The translations under genes were made by a program, and so were the position numbers. The notes under the pieces were generated by a model. It ran no database searches. It was not told where the DNA came from and saw only the letters and a list, made by a program, of their open reading frames with translations. Below are positions 48,633 to 58,100 of a stretch of 64,000 nt of DNA, in pieces. Each line of letters begins with the position of its first letter. Positions within the stretch are counted from its first letter, which is position 1. The stretch covers positions 1-64,000 of the forward strand of contig NZ_SMAC01000002.1 in the NCBI RefSeq assembly GCF_004342115.1, read 5' to 3'. This stretch comes from Mannheimia haemolytica. Lineage in GTDB: Bacteria; Pseudomonadota; Gammaproteobacteria; Enterobacterales; Pasteurellaceae.

Positions 48633-50291
48633 TTATATTTGAGGGAGTAAAAGCACTACCTTCGCCCCGTTCTCCCCGTTCGCCAATACAATCCGTCCGT
48701 TGAGCGATTGCATCAGCCGTTGGCATAGCACCAAGCCTAGCCCTAAGCCGTGTGGTTTGTCGGTGCGAAATGGCACAAACGGAAATTCAAGCTGGGCAGG
48801 GGAAAAACCGCCGCCGTTGTCTTCGATTGCAATTTCCAGCCCGTTTTCGACCGCTTGTAACCGCACCGATATCTCGCTTGCACCGGCTTGCAGGGCGTTG
48901 AGCAGGCAGTTCGTCAGTACTTGTTCCAGTACCGTGGCGTGTAAATTAAGCCGAAAAGTGCGGTCGGCAATCAGCGAGATTTGTGCATTCTGGCGATTTT
49001 CCACCGCCACAAACTCGATCACATTAGTAATCAATTGGTTCAAAATGACCGCTTGCGGTTCACCACTCGGGCGGTTTTGCGCCCAGTCCCGAATGCTCTG
49101 CATCGTTTTCACTGCCCGATCTACCTGCGCAATCAGCTTATCCAAAATCCGCTGTTGATAAGGATCGCTGTTTTGGCTTTTCAGCCCCTCGGCGTACATT
49201 CGCACCGCCGACAACGGTTGTTTCAGTTCGTGAGCAAAACCGGTTGTCATCTCGCCCAACAAAGCAAGGCGGTCGGCTCGGGTCAGTTCCTGCTGATACT
49301 GCTGCATTTTGCGGTGTGCCTGCTGTAACGCCTTGCTTTTGCGATAGACCTGATAACGCAGGGCGACAAGGTTGAGCAAAATGAACAACACCACCGCCAA
49401 CAAGCCGAATTTATTGAGACGAACCCAATCCAGCACCGTTGCCCACAGGCTTTTTTGTTGCGGGTGGCGATACAGTTCACGCAGAATGTGATCGGCTTGG
49501 GCGGAAGAAAACGGCAACGTCCAGCGGGGTAGGTCGGGATTGTGGCTGTTTAGCAAGCGTGTGGCAAGCTGTACCGCCAGCTCGTTTGGCACATTTTCCA
49601 TTGCCGCCAGCGACCAGTTCGGCAACAACGGCGTGCTGGCAAGGCAACCCTGCGCCTGTGGGTTTTGCAAAATTAAGCGAAAATCCGACCGCTTGAACTT
49701 GCCCTCTTTCTCCAACTCTTCCAGCAAACAGACCGGTACAATCGCCGCTTCCACCTGTTTTTCCGCCAGCAAAGCCAACGCATTTTCCACCGGAAAACCG
49801 CTAAACTGCACCGAAAAATCCCGATTTTGCCGCATTCCTGCTTGATGAAACTGATACAACCCAAGCAAAAAACCGCCGAAAGCATCGTTATCCACCGCAC
49901 TGATAGTCTGATTTTTCAGATCGCTTAACTGCTGATAATGGCTGTCGGCACGCACCCAAATGCTACTGCCCACCGCCCCTTGCTCACCATTTGCCGAAAA
50001 CGGACTGTTGAGCGTGGCAAGCCATCGCACATTTTGGTTACTCAAATAGAAAAACTGAGCTTGATTGGTCAGCAGAAAATCCAACTCCGCCCGGCGGCTC
50101 GCCTCGTTAATCCCCAATGGAACCAGCTCAAACCGCTCGTTGGGAAACTGCGAATTTAACCAATCCACCCAAGGCTGCCAATGGGTGCGGGTGTAGGCTT
50201 CCCCACGCTGAGCGAGAATGCCGATTTGGTGGGTTTCGGCTAATGAAAAAGATGAAAAAAGGAGAAGAAAAAGAGTGAGAAACCGTTTCAT
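48633..50291 (-). CDS. ttrS: Tetrathionate sensor histidine kinase TtrS
   Basis: TtrS detects periplasmic tetrathionate. The 552-residue protein has a signal-like N-terminus (LTLFLLLFSSFSLA), a PhnD-type periplasmic binding domain (residues ~20-265), one membrane segment (GLLAVVLFILLNLVALRY, ~300), an H-box FAHELKQPLSAV with the phosphorylated His, and an ATP-binding domain (EDNGGGFS, GLGLGLVLC). It faces the ttrBCA operon across an inserted toxin-antitoxin and AT-rich island. Confidence 0.87.
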   Translation of the reverse strand: MKRFLTLFLLLFSSFSLAETHQIGILAQRGEAYTRTHWQPWVDWLNSQFPNERFELVPLGINEASRRAELDFLLTNQAQFFYLSNQNVRWLATLNSPFSANGEQGAVGSSIWVRADSHYQQLSDLKNQTISAVDNDAFGGFLLGLYQFHQAGMRQNRDFSVQFSGFPVENALALLAEKQVEAAIVPVCLLEELEKEGKFKRSDFRLILQNPQAQGCLASTPLLPNWSLAAMENVPNELAVQLATRLLNSHNPDLPRWTLPFSSAQADHILRELYRHPQQKSLWATVLDWVRLNKFGLLAVVLFILLNLVALRYQVYRKSKALQQAHRKMQQYQQELTRADRLALLGEMTTGFAHELKQPLSAVRMYAEGLKSQNSDPYQQRILDKLIAQVDRAVKTMQSIRDWAQNRPSGEPQAVILNQLITNVIEFVAVENRQNAQISLIADRTFRLNLHATVLEQVLTNCLLNALQAGASEISVRLQAVENGLEIAIEDNGGGFSPAQLEFPFVPFRTDKPHGLGLGLVLCQRLMQSLNGRIVLANGENGAKVVLLLPQI

Positions 50292-50707
50292 TAGCGAGTT
50301 TCCGCTAAAAATTCGCTGACAGAAATAATTTCAACATTCCGATAAGGGTTCATACTGAGGAGCTCTTTTTTATCGCCCGTCACTAAATACTTCGCTTTTG
50401 CACTGATCGCCACTTCTAAAAATTTATTATCTTTGGGATCTTGGCAATCTGTAATCGTTTCTTTAATTTCCACAAACTTTACTGCATCCAACAAATTGGC
50501 AATAAATTCTTCCCTTTCCTGAATACTGAAATATTTAGCAAATTTCGGTCTAGCGGAGACTTCTAAAAATTCGTCAAAAGTCGCTTGCGAGACACAAATG
50601 GTATAGCCTAATAAGGCTTTTTTCACTGCTAAATTGGGATTTGATTTTGGGAACAATAAACCACTAATCAAAATATTCGTATCAATCACTAAATAATCAG
50701 AGTGCAT
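50291..50707 (-). CDS. PIN-domain toxin of a toxin-antitoxin pair
   Basis: A 138-residue protein of the putative PIN-family toxin group, expected to cut RNA. PIN acidic residues are visible as VIDTN (Asp9), the DEF segment near residue 50, DPKDNKFLE and TGDKKEL. The ATG at 50707 is preferred because GAGGAA precedes it; an upstream in-frame ATG lies inside the antitoxin gene. It overlaps the antitoxin stop by 11 bases. Its stop is adjacent to the ttrS start codon, so it ends immediately upstream of ttrS on the same strand. Confidence 0.85.
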   Translation of the reverse strand: MHSDYLVIDTNILISGLLFPKSNPNLAVKKALLGYTICVSQATFDEFLEVSARPKFAKYFSIQEREEFIANLLDAVKFVEIKETITDCQDPKDNKFLEVAISAKAKYLVTGDKKELLSMNPYRNVEIISVSEFLAETR

Positions 50708-50993
50708 TACGTTCCTCATCAATCATTTTATCCAACTCTTCAAGCGTGATTTCTGCAAGAGCTGCCGGCGGATTCTTATCTCGCTCTGCAAGCATTTCAA
50801 GCAAACGCTGTTTTGCTAATAATCGCCGAGCTTCAACCGCTTGATCGTAAGGAAAAAGCACCATTGTCGGTCTGCCATATTGGGTAATCGCCACAGGGGT
50901 TTTGCCTTTTACGATATCAACAATTCTGCCGAACTCAGATTGAAATTGCTTAGAAGTCACCTCTTCAAATTGAGGGATAGTAATCGCTGTCAT
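50697..50993 (-). CDS. Phd/YefM-like antitoxin
   Basis: A 98-residue protein with the DNA-binding and dimerisation pattern of Phd/YefM antitoxins (FQSEFGRIVDIVKGKTPVAI and TQYGRPTMVLFPYDQAVEA) and a charged C-terminus that would wrap the toxin. ATG at 50993 is chosen because AGGAG precedes it. It is translated before the PIN toxin, and usually represses its own promoter (51025-51053). Confidence 0.8.
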   Translation of the reverse strand: MTAITIPQFEEVTSKQFQSEFGRIVDIVKGKTPVAITQYGRPTMVLFPYDQAVEARRLLAKQRLLEMLAERDKNPPAALAEITLEELDKMIDEERNAL

Positions 50994-51348
50994 TTTTAAG
51001 CTCCTAATGTGAGTGATTTTGGATATGTTAGCTATGTTTTGTGTAAAAATCAATCGAGCCAATTAAGATAAATTTTTGTAGTTATTGTAAATTCAATAAC
51101 ATAAAAACTTGAACAAACACTTGATTTTCTATTTTTTATGGCTTAATGTAGTAGGGCATATTATATGTAGGTTCTATCTCCAGGCCTGCGGTCAGGTATC
51201 CATACTTGCCTTGAACAAAAGAGATAATTCGATAGATTATATTGCTTATAGTCAATTCATTTATAAATTAAATCCTTTTATTTCCTAGTATGGCTGTGAT
51301 TTTCACAGAGGCATTTTTCTAACTTAATTAACAAAGAGGATTTAATAT
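50994..51348. other. AT-rich intergenic stretch between the antitoxin and the split FGE-like gene
   Basis: No gene is supported. The left end holds the antitoxin promoter; the right end the leader of the split gene with AGAGGA before its ATG. Between them the sequence is AT-rich with one GC-rich patch (51182-51198, CCAGGCCTGCGGTCAGG), possibly an insertion boundary remnant. No clear RNA gene or direct repeat was seen. Confidence 0.5.
51025..51053 (-). promoter_or_regulatory. Putative promoter of the antitoxin-toxin pair
   Basis: On the minus strand TTGATT (51053-51048), exactly 17 bases, then TAACAT (51030-51025). The predicted start is about 25 bases before the antitoxin ATG. Confidence 0.5.
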
Positions 51349-53067
51349 ATGTCAAAAAACACCCATAGCTATTTACCTTTACAAAAATACCATATTCTAC
51401 CAATTTATGGTATTTCCCCAGAATTAATTAAAAAATCTGTTAAAGATTGTTCTAGAGATAGAGAAAAAATTTCTCACTGTACTTTGTTAAATGCTTGCTC
51501 AAAAGCTTTAGGATTTTCTGGAGACTTTGCAGGGTTTCAAGAAGATTATTTATCTAATTTGACGCAATTCATGGAAAAACATGGGCTCTTATATCTTGTA
51601 GATTTAACAAAACAAAAATATCCAGTAAATGATATGTGCATGACAAGGAGCTTAGCTCTGAAAAAGCAAGATATATCTGAAAGAATTTTCTTTAGCGGAA
51701 AGGAAATCCCTAAGAGAATATTTACTGGATTTAATTTCCGATATGATATGCATTTAGCTAATGGTTTTCGTATCGGAAATTCCTTAAAAACCCCATATTC
51801 TGACATAGGTATATGTGAAGACATAAATGAAGCATTAAAAAATCCATCAATAAAAATTGATTGCCGTGATGGCACAATCAGAAGTATGGCAGATGTAGTC
51901 ATAGGTAGATATCTTGATAAAGTATTGTTTTATTATTTTAACTTGATAGGTGATCAGTTAGTCCAGCCTAGATTGGATAAATATGAAATACAATGTTATT
52001 ACCCTCAAGGTTATCAAGGGGATATTAACAATGACTTAGCTCTACATAAGAAATTTTTAGATTTTTTTGTATCAAGAATTTAATTTTTAGATAAAGGATG
52101 GGTAGATGTAATACCCTATAATGATAATTTGGTCTTTCTTAAAGGAGAAAATGGTGAATATGATTTTGTATATAAAAATCAGAGAAGTGAACTTTTTGAA
52201 CACCAAATATATTCCCCATTTTTAAAACGCTCTGACATACCATACTTTGATGATGAATATCATTTTAAAAGATGGTTTTATTTTGAATATCAAGGATTTA
52301 GAAGAGAGCTATCACACTTATCAGAAATTCACTTTTATAAAAATGGAGGAGATGTCCAAAACTATCCTACGAGAGAGTTTGATTTAATTAAGAAATATTT
52401 AACTAATAAAGGGATGTACACATCCCCTCAAAAGAAGAACAATGAAGAATTAAGTGGGTTTAATAAAATTAAAATTAGTAATTGTAAAAGCATTATGGTA
52501 TCAAATCTAATCACCATTAATGATTGGAGTATATTTTGTAAGGAAAATCAAGATTATATTAAAAACAGAAAGGGTATGGATGATTTAAAATCCATTAATA
52601 CAGATAATGATAACATGCCTGTTTCATTGACTTTTTATGATGTATTAAAATATATAAATTGGTTTAATCAAAAACATAATGCAAATGTAAGGCTATTAAA
52701 TTTTGATGAATATAAGTTTATTTCTCCGTTTGAACAAACAGATAGAAATGAATGGAAGCATGAAGATATAGAATTTATATATGATGAGAAAATATCTACA
52801 GAACCACCTCCTTATATGGAGGAAGAAAAATTTCAAAAAATAATAATGAGGTTTTCAAAAGATATAAAAATAATGATGCACAACCACATAAACTTCATAG
52901 AATCTGACAGATTTGCGGAATGGATTCTTGAAAAGGCTTGTGTTCGCTCTAAAACATTAACCAGCTTTTATGGCGACAAGTCTGTTATAAGGGCCGTTCC
53001 ACCATTGGATTGTTCAGGAAAATATAAATATACCAAAATAGGATTTAGATTATGCTACGATTTGTAG
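51349..53067 (+). pseudogene. AT-rich protein of unknown function with an FGE/SUMF1-like C-terminus, split by an in-frame TAA
   Basis: The first 244 codons (51349-52083, AGAGGA before the ATG) encode a protein I do not recognise; its N-terminus has a small helical segment (HCTLLNACSKALGFSGDFAGF). After TAA at 52081-52083 the same frame stays open to 53067, adding 327 codons starting FLDKGWVDVIPYNDN. There is no ATG near the beginning of this second part, only a TTG at 52129 without a good binding site, so one gene of about 571 residues with a nonsense mutation is the simpler reading. The C-terminal part resembles formylglycine-generating-enzyme/C-type-lectin folds: VSLTFYDVLKYINWFNQKHN, RLLNFDEYKF and the terminal KIGFRLCYDL. 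The match is by eye only. Low G+C (16 of 60 in 52081-52140). Confidence 0.6.
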
Positions 53068-53075
53068 GGGGATAT

Positions 53076-53276
53076 ATGAAGAAATACAGTAATGATTCTC
53101 TTATAAATAGTATTGTTATATCTAAATTAAAAGCAGGATGGAAAATTAGAAAAGGAAAGAAACATAATATATTAATTGCCCCAAATTCTAGGAGATTAGC
53201 GATACCTAGTACCCCGAGTGATATTAATGCGTATAAAAACTTTAGATCTAAACTAAACCATCTTATTGCTTTTTAA
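53076..53276 (+). CDS. HicA-like small toxin
   Basis: A 66-residue basic protein resembling HicA mRNA interferases: a short helix, then KLKAGWKIRKGKKHNILIAP with the likely active His, and RRLAIPSTPSDI followed by a final helix. The ATG at 53076 is chosen because AGGGGG precedes it. It starts eight bases after the split gene and is probably cotranscribed. No HicB antitoxin is present on either side, which is unusual for an active HicA; it may be inactive, serve another role, or be controlled in trans. Confidence 0.6.
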   Translation: MKKYSNDSLINSIVISKLKAGWKIRKGKKHNILIAPNSRRLAIPSTPSDINAYKNFRSKLNHLIAF

Positions 53277-53284
53277 TTAGTATC

Positions 53285-53315
53285 AATGCCCTATTATCTA
53301 CTTGTATAGGGCATT
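53285..53315 (+). terminator. Terminator of the AT-rich insert
   Basis: AATGCCCTAT and ATAGGGCATT are perfect inverted copies with an 11-base loop, then TCCCTT. It lies just after the HicA-like gene and before the ttrB promoter region. Confidence 0.7.
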
Positions 53316-53326
53316 TCCCTTCATCC

Positions 53327-53340
53327 TTGACCCAAATCAA
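53327..53340 (+). promoter_or_regulatory. ttrB: FNR box upstream of ttrBCA
   Basis: TTGAC-CCAA-ATCAA matches the FNR consensus TTGAT-N4-ATCAA at 9 of 10 positions. It lies 92 bases upstream of ttrB. In Salmonella the ttr operon requires FNR (OxrA) and TtrRS. Confidence 0.7.
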
Positions 53341-53431
53341 CTTTCCCCTTGATATGTGGAAAACCACAATACCTTGCCGTTCCCTCTCCGCCTTAGAATA
53401 CCTTTGTTATTTTTAAATTTGTGGGGAAAAT

Positions 53432-54160
53432 ATGGATTTAAGCAAACGTTCCTTTTTGAAAGAGCTTTCCGCCTTGACGGTGGGGGCGAGTTTTGTGCCG
53501 TTGCAATCGGCCCAGGCGTTTATGCCGGCTTGGCGTGAGGGCGATGAGAACAAACGCTATGCGATGCTGATTGATTTGCGTAAATGTATCGGCTGTCAAG
53601 CGTGTACCGTGAGCTGTTCGGTGGAGAACGCCACGCCGTTGCACAGTTTCCGCACCACGGTGCGTCAATATGAAATCACCAACGGCACGCAGGTGGTGAA
53701 CAATGTGGTGTTGCCTCGTTTGTGTAACCATTGCGATCAACCGCCGTGTGTGCCGGTCTGCCCGGTGCAGGCAACCTTTCAACGTAAAGACGGTGTGGTG
53801 GTGATTAACAATGAGCAGTGCATCGGCTGTGGTTACTGCGTGCAAGCCTGCCCGTATGATGCCCGTTTTATCAATGAAGAGACCAAAACCGCCGATAAAT
53901 GCACCTTCTGCACTCACCGTTTGGAGGTAGGTCTGCTGCCGGCGTGCGTGGAAAGTTGCGTGGGCGGGGCAAGGGTGATTGGCGATTTGAACGACCCGAA
54001 AAGTCAAATTTCCCAACTTTATCAAGCCCACAAAGATGATTTGAAAGTCCTGAAACCGGAGGCCGGCACCGTGCCACACGTTTTCTATGTGGGGCTAGAC
54101 GATGATGCCTTTGTGAGCAAAATTGACGGGCAACCAATGCTCTGGACGGGGGAGGCGTAA
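53432..54160 (+). CDS. ttrB: Tetrathionate reductase iron-sulfur subunit TtrB
   Basis: TtrB passes electrons from the membrane quinol subunit TtrC to TtrA. The 242-residue protein binds four [4Fe-4S] clusters through cysteine groups such as CIGCQACTVSC, CNHCDQPPCVPVCP, CIGCGYCVQACP and CTFCTH. Its Tat signal peptide is SKRSFLKEL, with Lys-Arg instead of Arg-Arg; the Salmonella TtrB signal has the same known exception. The ATG at 53432 is preceded by GGGG. Confidence 0.93.
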   Translation: MDLSKRSFLKELSALTVGASFVPLQSAQAFMPAWREGDENKRYAMLIDLRKCIGCQACTVSCSVENATPLHSFRTTVRQYEITNGTQVVNNVVLPRLCNHCDQPPCVPVCPVQATFQRKDGVVVINNEQCIGCGYCVQACPYDARFINEETKTADKCTFCTHRLEVGLLPACVESCVGGARVIGDLNDPKSQISQLYQAHKDDLKVLKPEAGTVPHVFYVGLDDDAFVSKIDGQPMLWTGEA

Positions 54161-54161
54161 A

Positions 54162-55193
54162 ATGATTCGTGAAGTATTAGTGGAACCGCAACATATCGTC
54201 TGGTTGCCGTGGATTGTGCATTATTTCTTCTTCGTAGGCGTGGCGGCAACGGCAGTGTTTACCGCCGTGCTGTTTGCAAAAAAATCACTGAAACCGACCG
54301 CTTGCGAGCTGGCGGCGGTGACGGTAGCCTTGATTGGCTCGATTGTCGCCCCTGTGGCATTGACTGCCGACCTGCACCAACCGAGCCGTATTCTGCATTT
54401 CTACACCGATTTTGCGTGGTGGTCTCCAATGGCGTGGGGAGCGATTATCCTGCCCCTGTTCAGCGTGGCGGTAGCAGGTTATTTTGTGCTGGCATTGGCT
54501 CATCATACCCGGCCGAACCTGCCGAAATGGTTAGCGTGGCTACAGTTGCCGATACTGCAAAATCAAGGCTTGCTTTGGGCATTCCGCCTGTTTGCCACAC
54601 TCACCGCTATCGGCATTATCGGCTACACCGTGCTTGAAACCTACCAAACCGGCACAAGAACCTTATGGCATAGTGCGTGGCTGCTGCCGATTATGCTCTT
54701 TTCTGCGTGGGCGGTGGCATTGGGGCTTACCCAAGCGGTCTGCAAAATGCTGTTCCACACCCAAACCAACACGGGGCTATGGACAAAACTCTGCCTGATT
54801 TTAACCGCACTTTCGCTTGTCGGACTAGCATTCAGTAGTCCACAAGCCACACAAGATTTTGCCCAGCTCTTCAATGGCTCAATCACCGCTTACCTTGTCG
54901 GCATTTTCTGGCTAATTGCCCTCATTTGCAATTTTTCTGCCAAAAACCACCGCTTGCAATGGCTCGGCGTGCTTGCCCTCATCGCTTTCGGCTGGCTACT
55001 CCGCTGGGTACTGGTGATCCAAGTCCAAACCATTGCCAAAACCAATGCCTTGCAAAATCCATATCATTTCGATTGGACAGCCGTTGATGGTGGTTTGGGG
55101 ATTGTCTCGATTTTTGGGCTAACGGTGCTAGTAAGTATCGTGGTATGGCAACTGATTTTAATAATTTGTGGGGGAAGAAAAGGTGAACAATAA
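54162..55193 (+). CDS. ttrC: Tetrathionate reductase membrane subunit TtrC
   Basis: TtrC is an NrfD-like integral membrane protein that oxidises menaquinol. The 343-residue protein has about nine hydrophobic segments beginning WIVHYFFFVGVAATAVFTAV. The conserved TADLHQPSRILHFYTDF loop is the NrfD-family hallmark. The ATG at 54162 is chosen because GGGGGAGG precedes it and it follows the ttrB stop by one base; an upstream ATG lies in ttrB. It overlaps ttrA by 11 bases. Confidence 0.9.
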   Translation: MIREVLVEPQHIVWLPWIVHYFFFVGVAATAVFTAVLFAKKSLKPTACELAAVTVALIGSIVAPVALTADLHQPSRILHFYTDFAWWSPMAWGAIILPLFSVAVAGYFVLALAHHTRPNLPKWLAWLQLPILQNQGLLWAFRLFATLTAIGIIGYTVLETYQTGTRTLWHSAWLLPIMLFSAWAVALGLTQAVCKMLFHTQTNTGLWTKLCLILTALSLVGLAFSSPQATQDFAQLFNGSITAYLVGIFWLIALICNFSAKNHRLQWLGVLALIAFGWLLRWVLVIQVQTIAKTNALQNPYHFDWTAVDGGLGIVSIFGLTVLVSIVVWQLILIICGGRKGEQ

Positions 55194-58100
55194 ACGCAGA
55201 AATCTGTTGAAAGGCGGGCTGGCACTTGGTGGGGCGGCGGCGTTTGGGGCCGGGTATTCGCCGAAGGTGTCGGAGATTGCCAAAGGGGTGATGCACGGCA
55301 CATCGGGCGAGAAAACCCGTGATGCAATTCACGGTAATTCGCTCACGCCGGAGTATCAGGTAAAAGACGGCAAACTGCTCAGCAATCCTGAGCAAATTGT
55401 GTGCAATACACAGTGTATGGGCTGTTGGACGCAGTGTGGCATTCGGGCGAGGGTAGATTTGAACACCAACCAAGTGATTCGCATTTCGGGCAATCCGTAT
55501 CACCCGCTTTCCTCCGACAAAACCCTGCCGTTCGGTATGCCGATTGCCAAGGCGGAACTGTTGCTGGCGGGCGAAAGTGGCATTGAAAATCGCTCCACCG
55601 CCTGTGCTAGAGGGGCGGCGTTCTTGGAGGGGGTGAACAGCCCGTATCGGATTACCCAACCGTTGAAACGGGTCGGAAAACGGGGCGAAGGCAAGTGGCA
55701 GACCATCAGCTTTGAGCAGTTGGTGGAGGAAATCGTCAATGGTGGCAACCTATTTGGTGAAGGCGAAGTGGAGGGCTTGAAGACGATCCGCAATCTGGTC
55801 GATCCGATTAACCCGAAACAGCCTGATTTGGGAATGAAAGCAAACCAGCTTTTAGTTACTTTTGCCGGCCCCGAAGGTCGTCAGCCGATTTTGCAACGCT
55901 TTGCCCAAAAGAGCTTCGGCACGATCAACTTTTCCAACCACGGGGCTTATTGTGGCGCTTCGTACCGTGCCGGTTCGGGTGCCTTTATGAAAGATTTTGA
56001 CAACCAACAACACGCCAAGCCGGACTGGGATCACGCTGAATTTATTCTGTTTATCGGCACGTCTCCGGCACAGTCGGGCAATCCGTTTAAGCGTCAGGCT
56101 CGCCAGCTTGCCAAACGCCGCCCTGATGACAATTTCAGCTATGTGGTGGTTTCCCCTCGTTTGGAGATGACCTCCTCCCTCGCCACCCAAAACAACCATT
56201 GGGTGCCGATTAAGCCCGAGGGCGATTTGGCGTTGGTAATGGGAATGTTGCGTTGGATTATCGAAAACGAGCGTTTCAATGCTGACTACCTCTCCCGCCC
56301 AAGTCTGGCAGCGATGGAAAATGCCGGCCACGTCAGCTATGCCAATGCGTCACATCTGATTATTTGCGAACCGAACCACCCGAAATTCGGGCAGGCGTTG
56401 CGGATTAGCGATCTGCAAGATGTGCAACTCGACCCCGAAGAGAAAGTGGAAGAAAACCTGATTGTGGTAAAAGATCAGGCAAGCGGCGAACTCATTTCAG
56501 CAAAAGATTGCTTACAAGCGGTCATTTTTGTCGAACAAATTGCAAAACTGCTTGATGGCTCGGAAGTGTTGGTGAAATCCTCAATGCAGTTGCTGAAAGA
56601 GGCGACACAAGAGAAAACCCTTGCCGAATATAGCGACATTTGTGGCGTGCCGGTGCAAACCATTGAAAACTTAGCGAAAAAATTCACTTCGCACGGTCAT
56701 AAAGCCAATGCCATCACTCACGGCGGCACGATGCACAGCACCGGTTTTTATACCAGTTGGGCGATTTTGTTGCTGAATGCAATGGTCGGTAACCTCAACA
56801 AAAAAGGCGGAATGGCAGTAGCCGCAGGCAAATTCAAAGATTTCGGGGACGGGCCTCGCTACAATTTAGCGAACTTCCCGAATGAAGTGAAGCCAAAAGG
56901 CACGAACCTTGCCCGCAGTAAAAAGGCGTACCAAAATTCAAGCGAATTTAAGCAGAAAGTGACGAAGGGCGAAAATCCGTATCCGGCACAAGGGGCGTGG
57001 TATCCGTTCACCGGCGGGCAAACTACCGAGATGTTTACCTCAATGGTGCAGGGCTATCCATACTTTGCGAAAGCGTGGATCAACCATATGGCGAACCCCG
57101 TTTACGGCTTAACCGCTATGAACCCGATTGCGTTGGAGAAATTAAAAGATCCGAAAATTCTACCGCTCTTTGTCTCTATTGATGCTTTTATGAACGAAAC
57201 CACTGCACTGGCGGACTACATCGTGCCGGACACCCACAACTTTGAGAGCTGGGGCTTTTCAACGGCGTGGGGCGGTGTGCCTCAACGCACCAGCACCGCA
57301 CGCCACCCGATTGTGCCGTCCAAAAACGCCAAAACTGCCGAAGGCGACACCATCTGTATGGAGAATTTCGTGATTGCGGTGGCGAAAAAAATGGGCTTGC
57401 CGGGCTTTGGCGAAAATGCGATTGCCGATTTAGAAGGCAACCGCTATCCGCTCCACCGTACCGAAGATTACTTCCTACGGGCGGCAGCGAACATTGCCTT
57501 TGCCGGTGAGAAACCTGCACCGGACGCCAGCGAGCAAGATCTGCTGCTCACCGGCGTGCAACGGATTATGCCGAAAATTGAACAAACGCTAAAAGCCGAA
57601 GAGCGATTAAAAGTGGCGAATGTGTATTGCAAAGGCGGACGTTTTGCCCCACACGAAAGTGCGTGGAAAGAGGAGAATATGGAGTTCCAGTGGAAAAACT
57701 GCCTGCAAATTTGGAACGAAAACGTGTATAAAGCCCAGCACCACAGCAACGGTGAACACTATTGGGGCTGCCCTCGTTATATGTCGCCACGTTTTGCGGA
57801 CGGCTCCACGCTGGAGCAGCACTATCCGCAGTCGGAATGGGGCTTTAAACTGATTTCGTTTAAATCGAACATTATGAGCAGTATTACCGCCCCACTGTTG
57901 CGTCTGCTCTCGATCAAGCCTGAGGGCTTAGTGGCGATGAACCGTTTAGATGCGGAAGAAAAAGGCATTAAACACGGCGATGTGGTGAAACTCAGCACCC
58001 CAACCGCCGGCTTGACGGTGCAGATTGTGGTGTTGGACGGTATCGCCCGAGGCACAATCGGCATCGAACACGGCTACGGTCATAAACAGATTGGGGCAAG

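Noticed and set aside
52129..53067. The second half of the split gene as an independent gene starting at TTG 52129
   Set aside because: No Shine-Dalgarno sequence stands at a good distance, the frame is open upstream to the TAA of the first half, and both are in the same frame.
53438..54079. A 213-codon minus-strand open frame opposite ttrB
   Set aside because: Antisense to the cysteine-rich TtrB, giving a His-rich artefact.
54979..55659. A 226-codon minus-strand open frame across ttrC and ttrA
   Set aside because: Arises from the GC-rich composition of ttr genes; antisense to conserved coding sequence.
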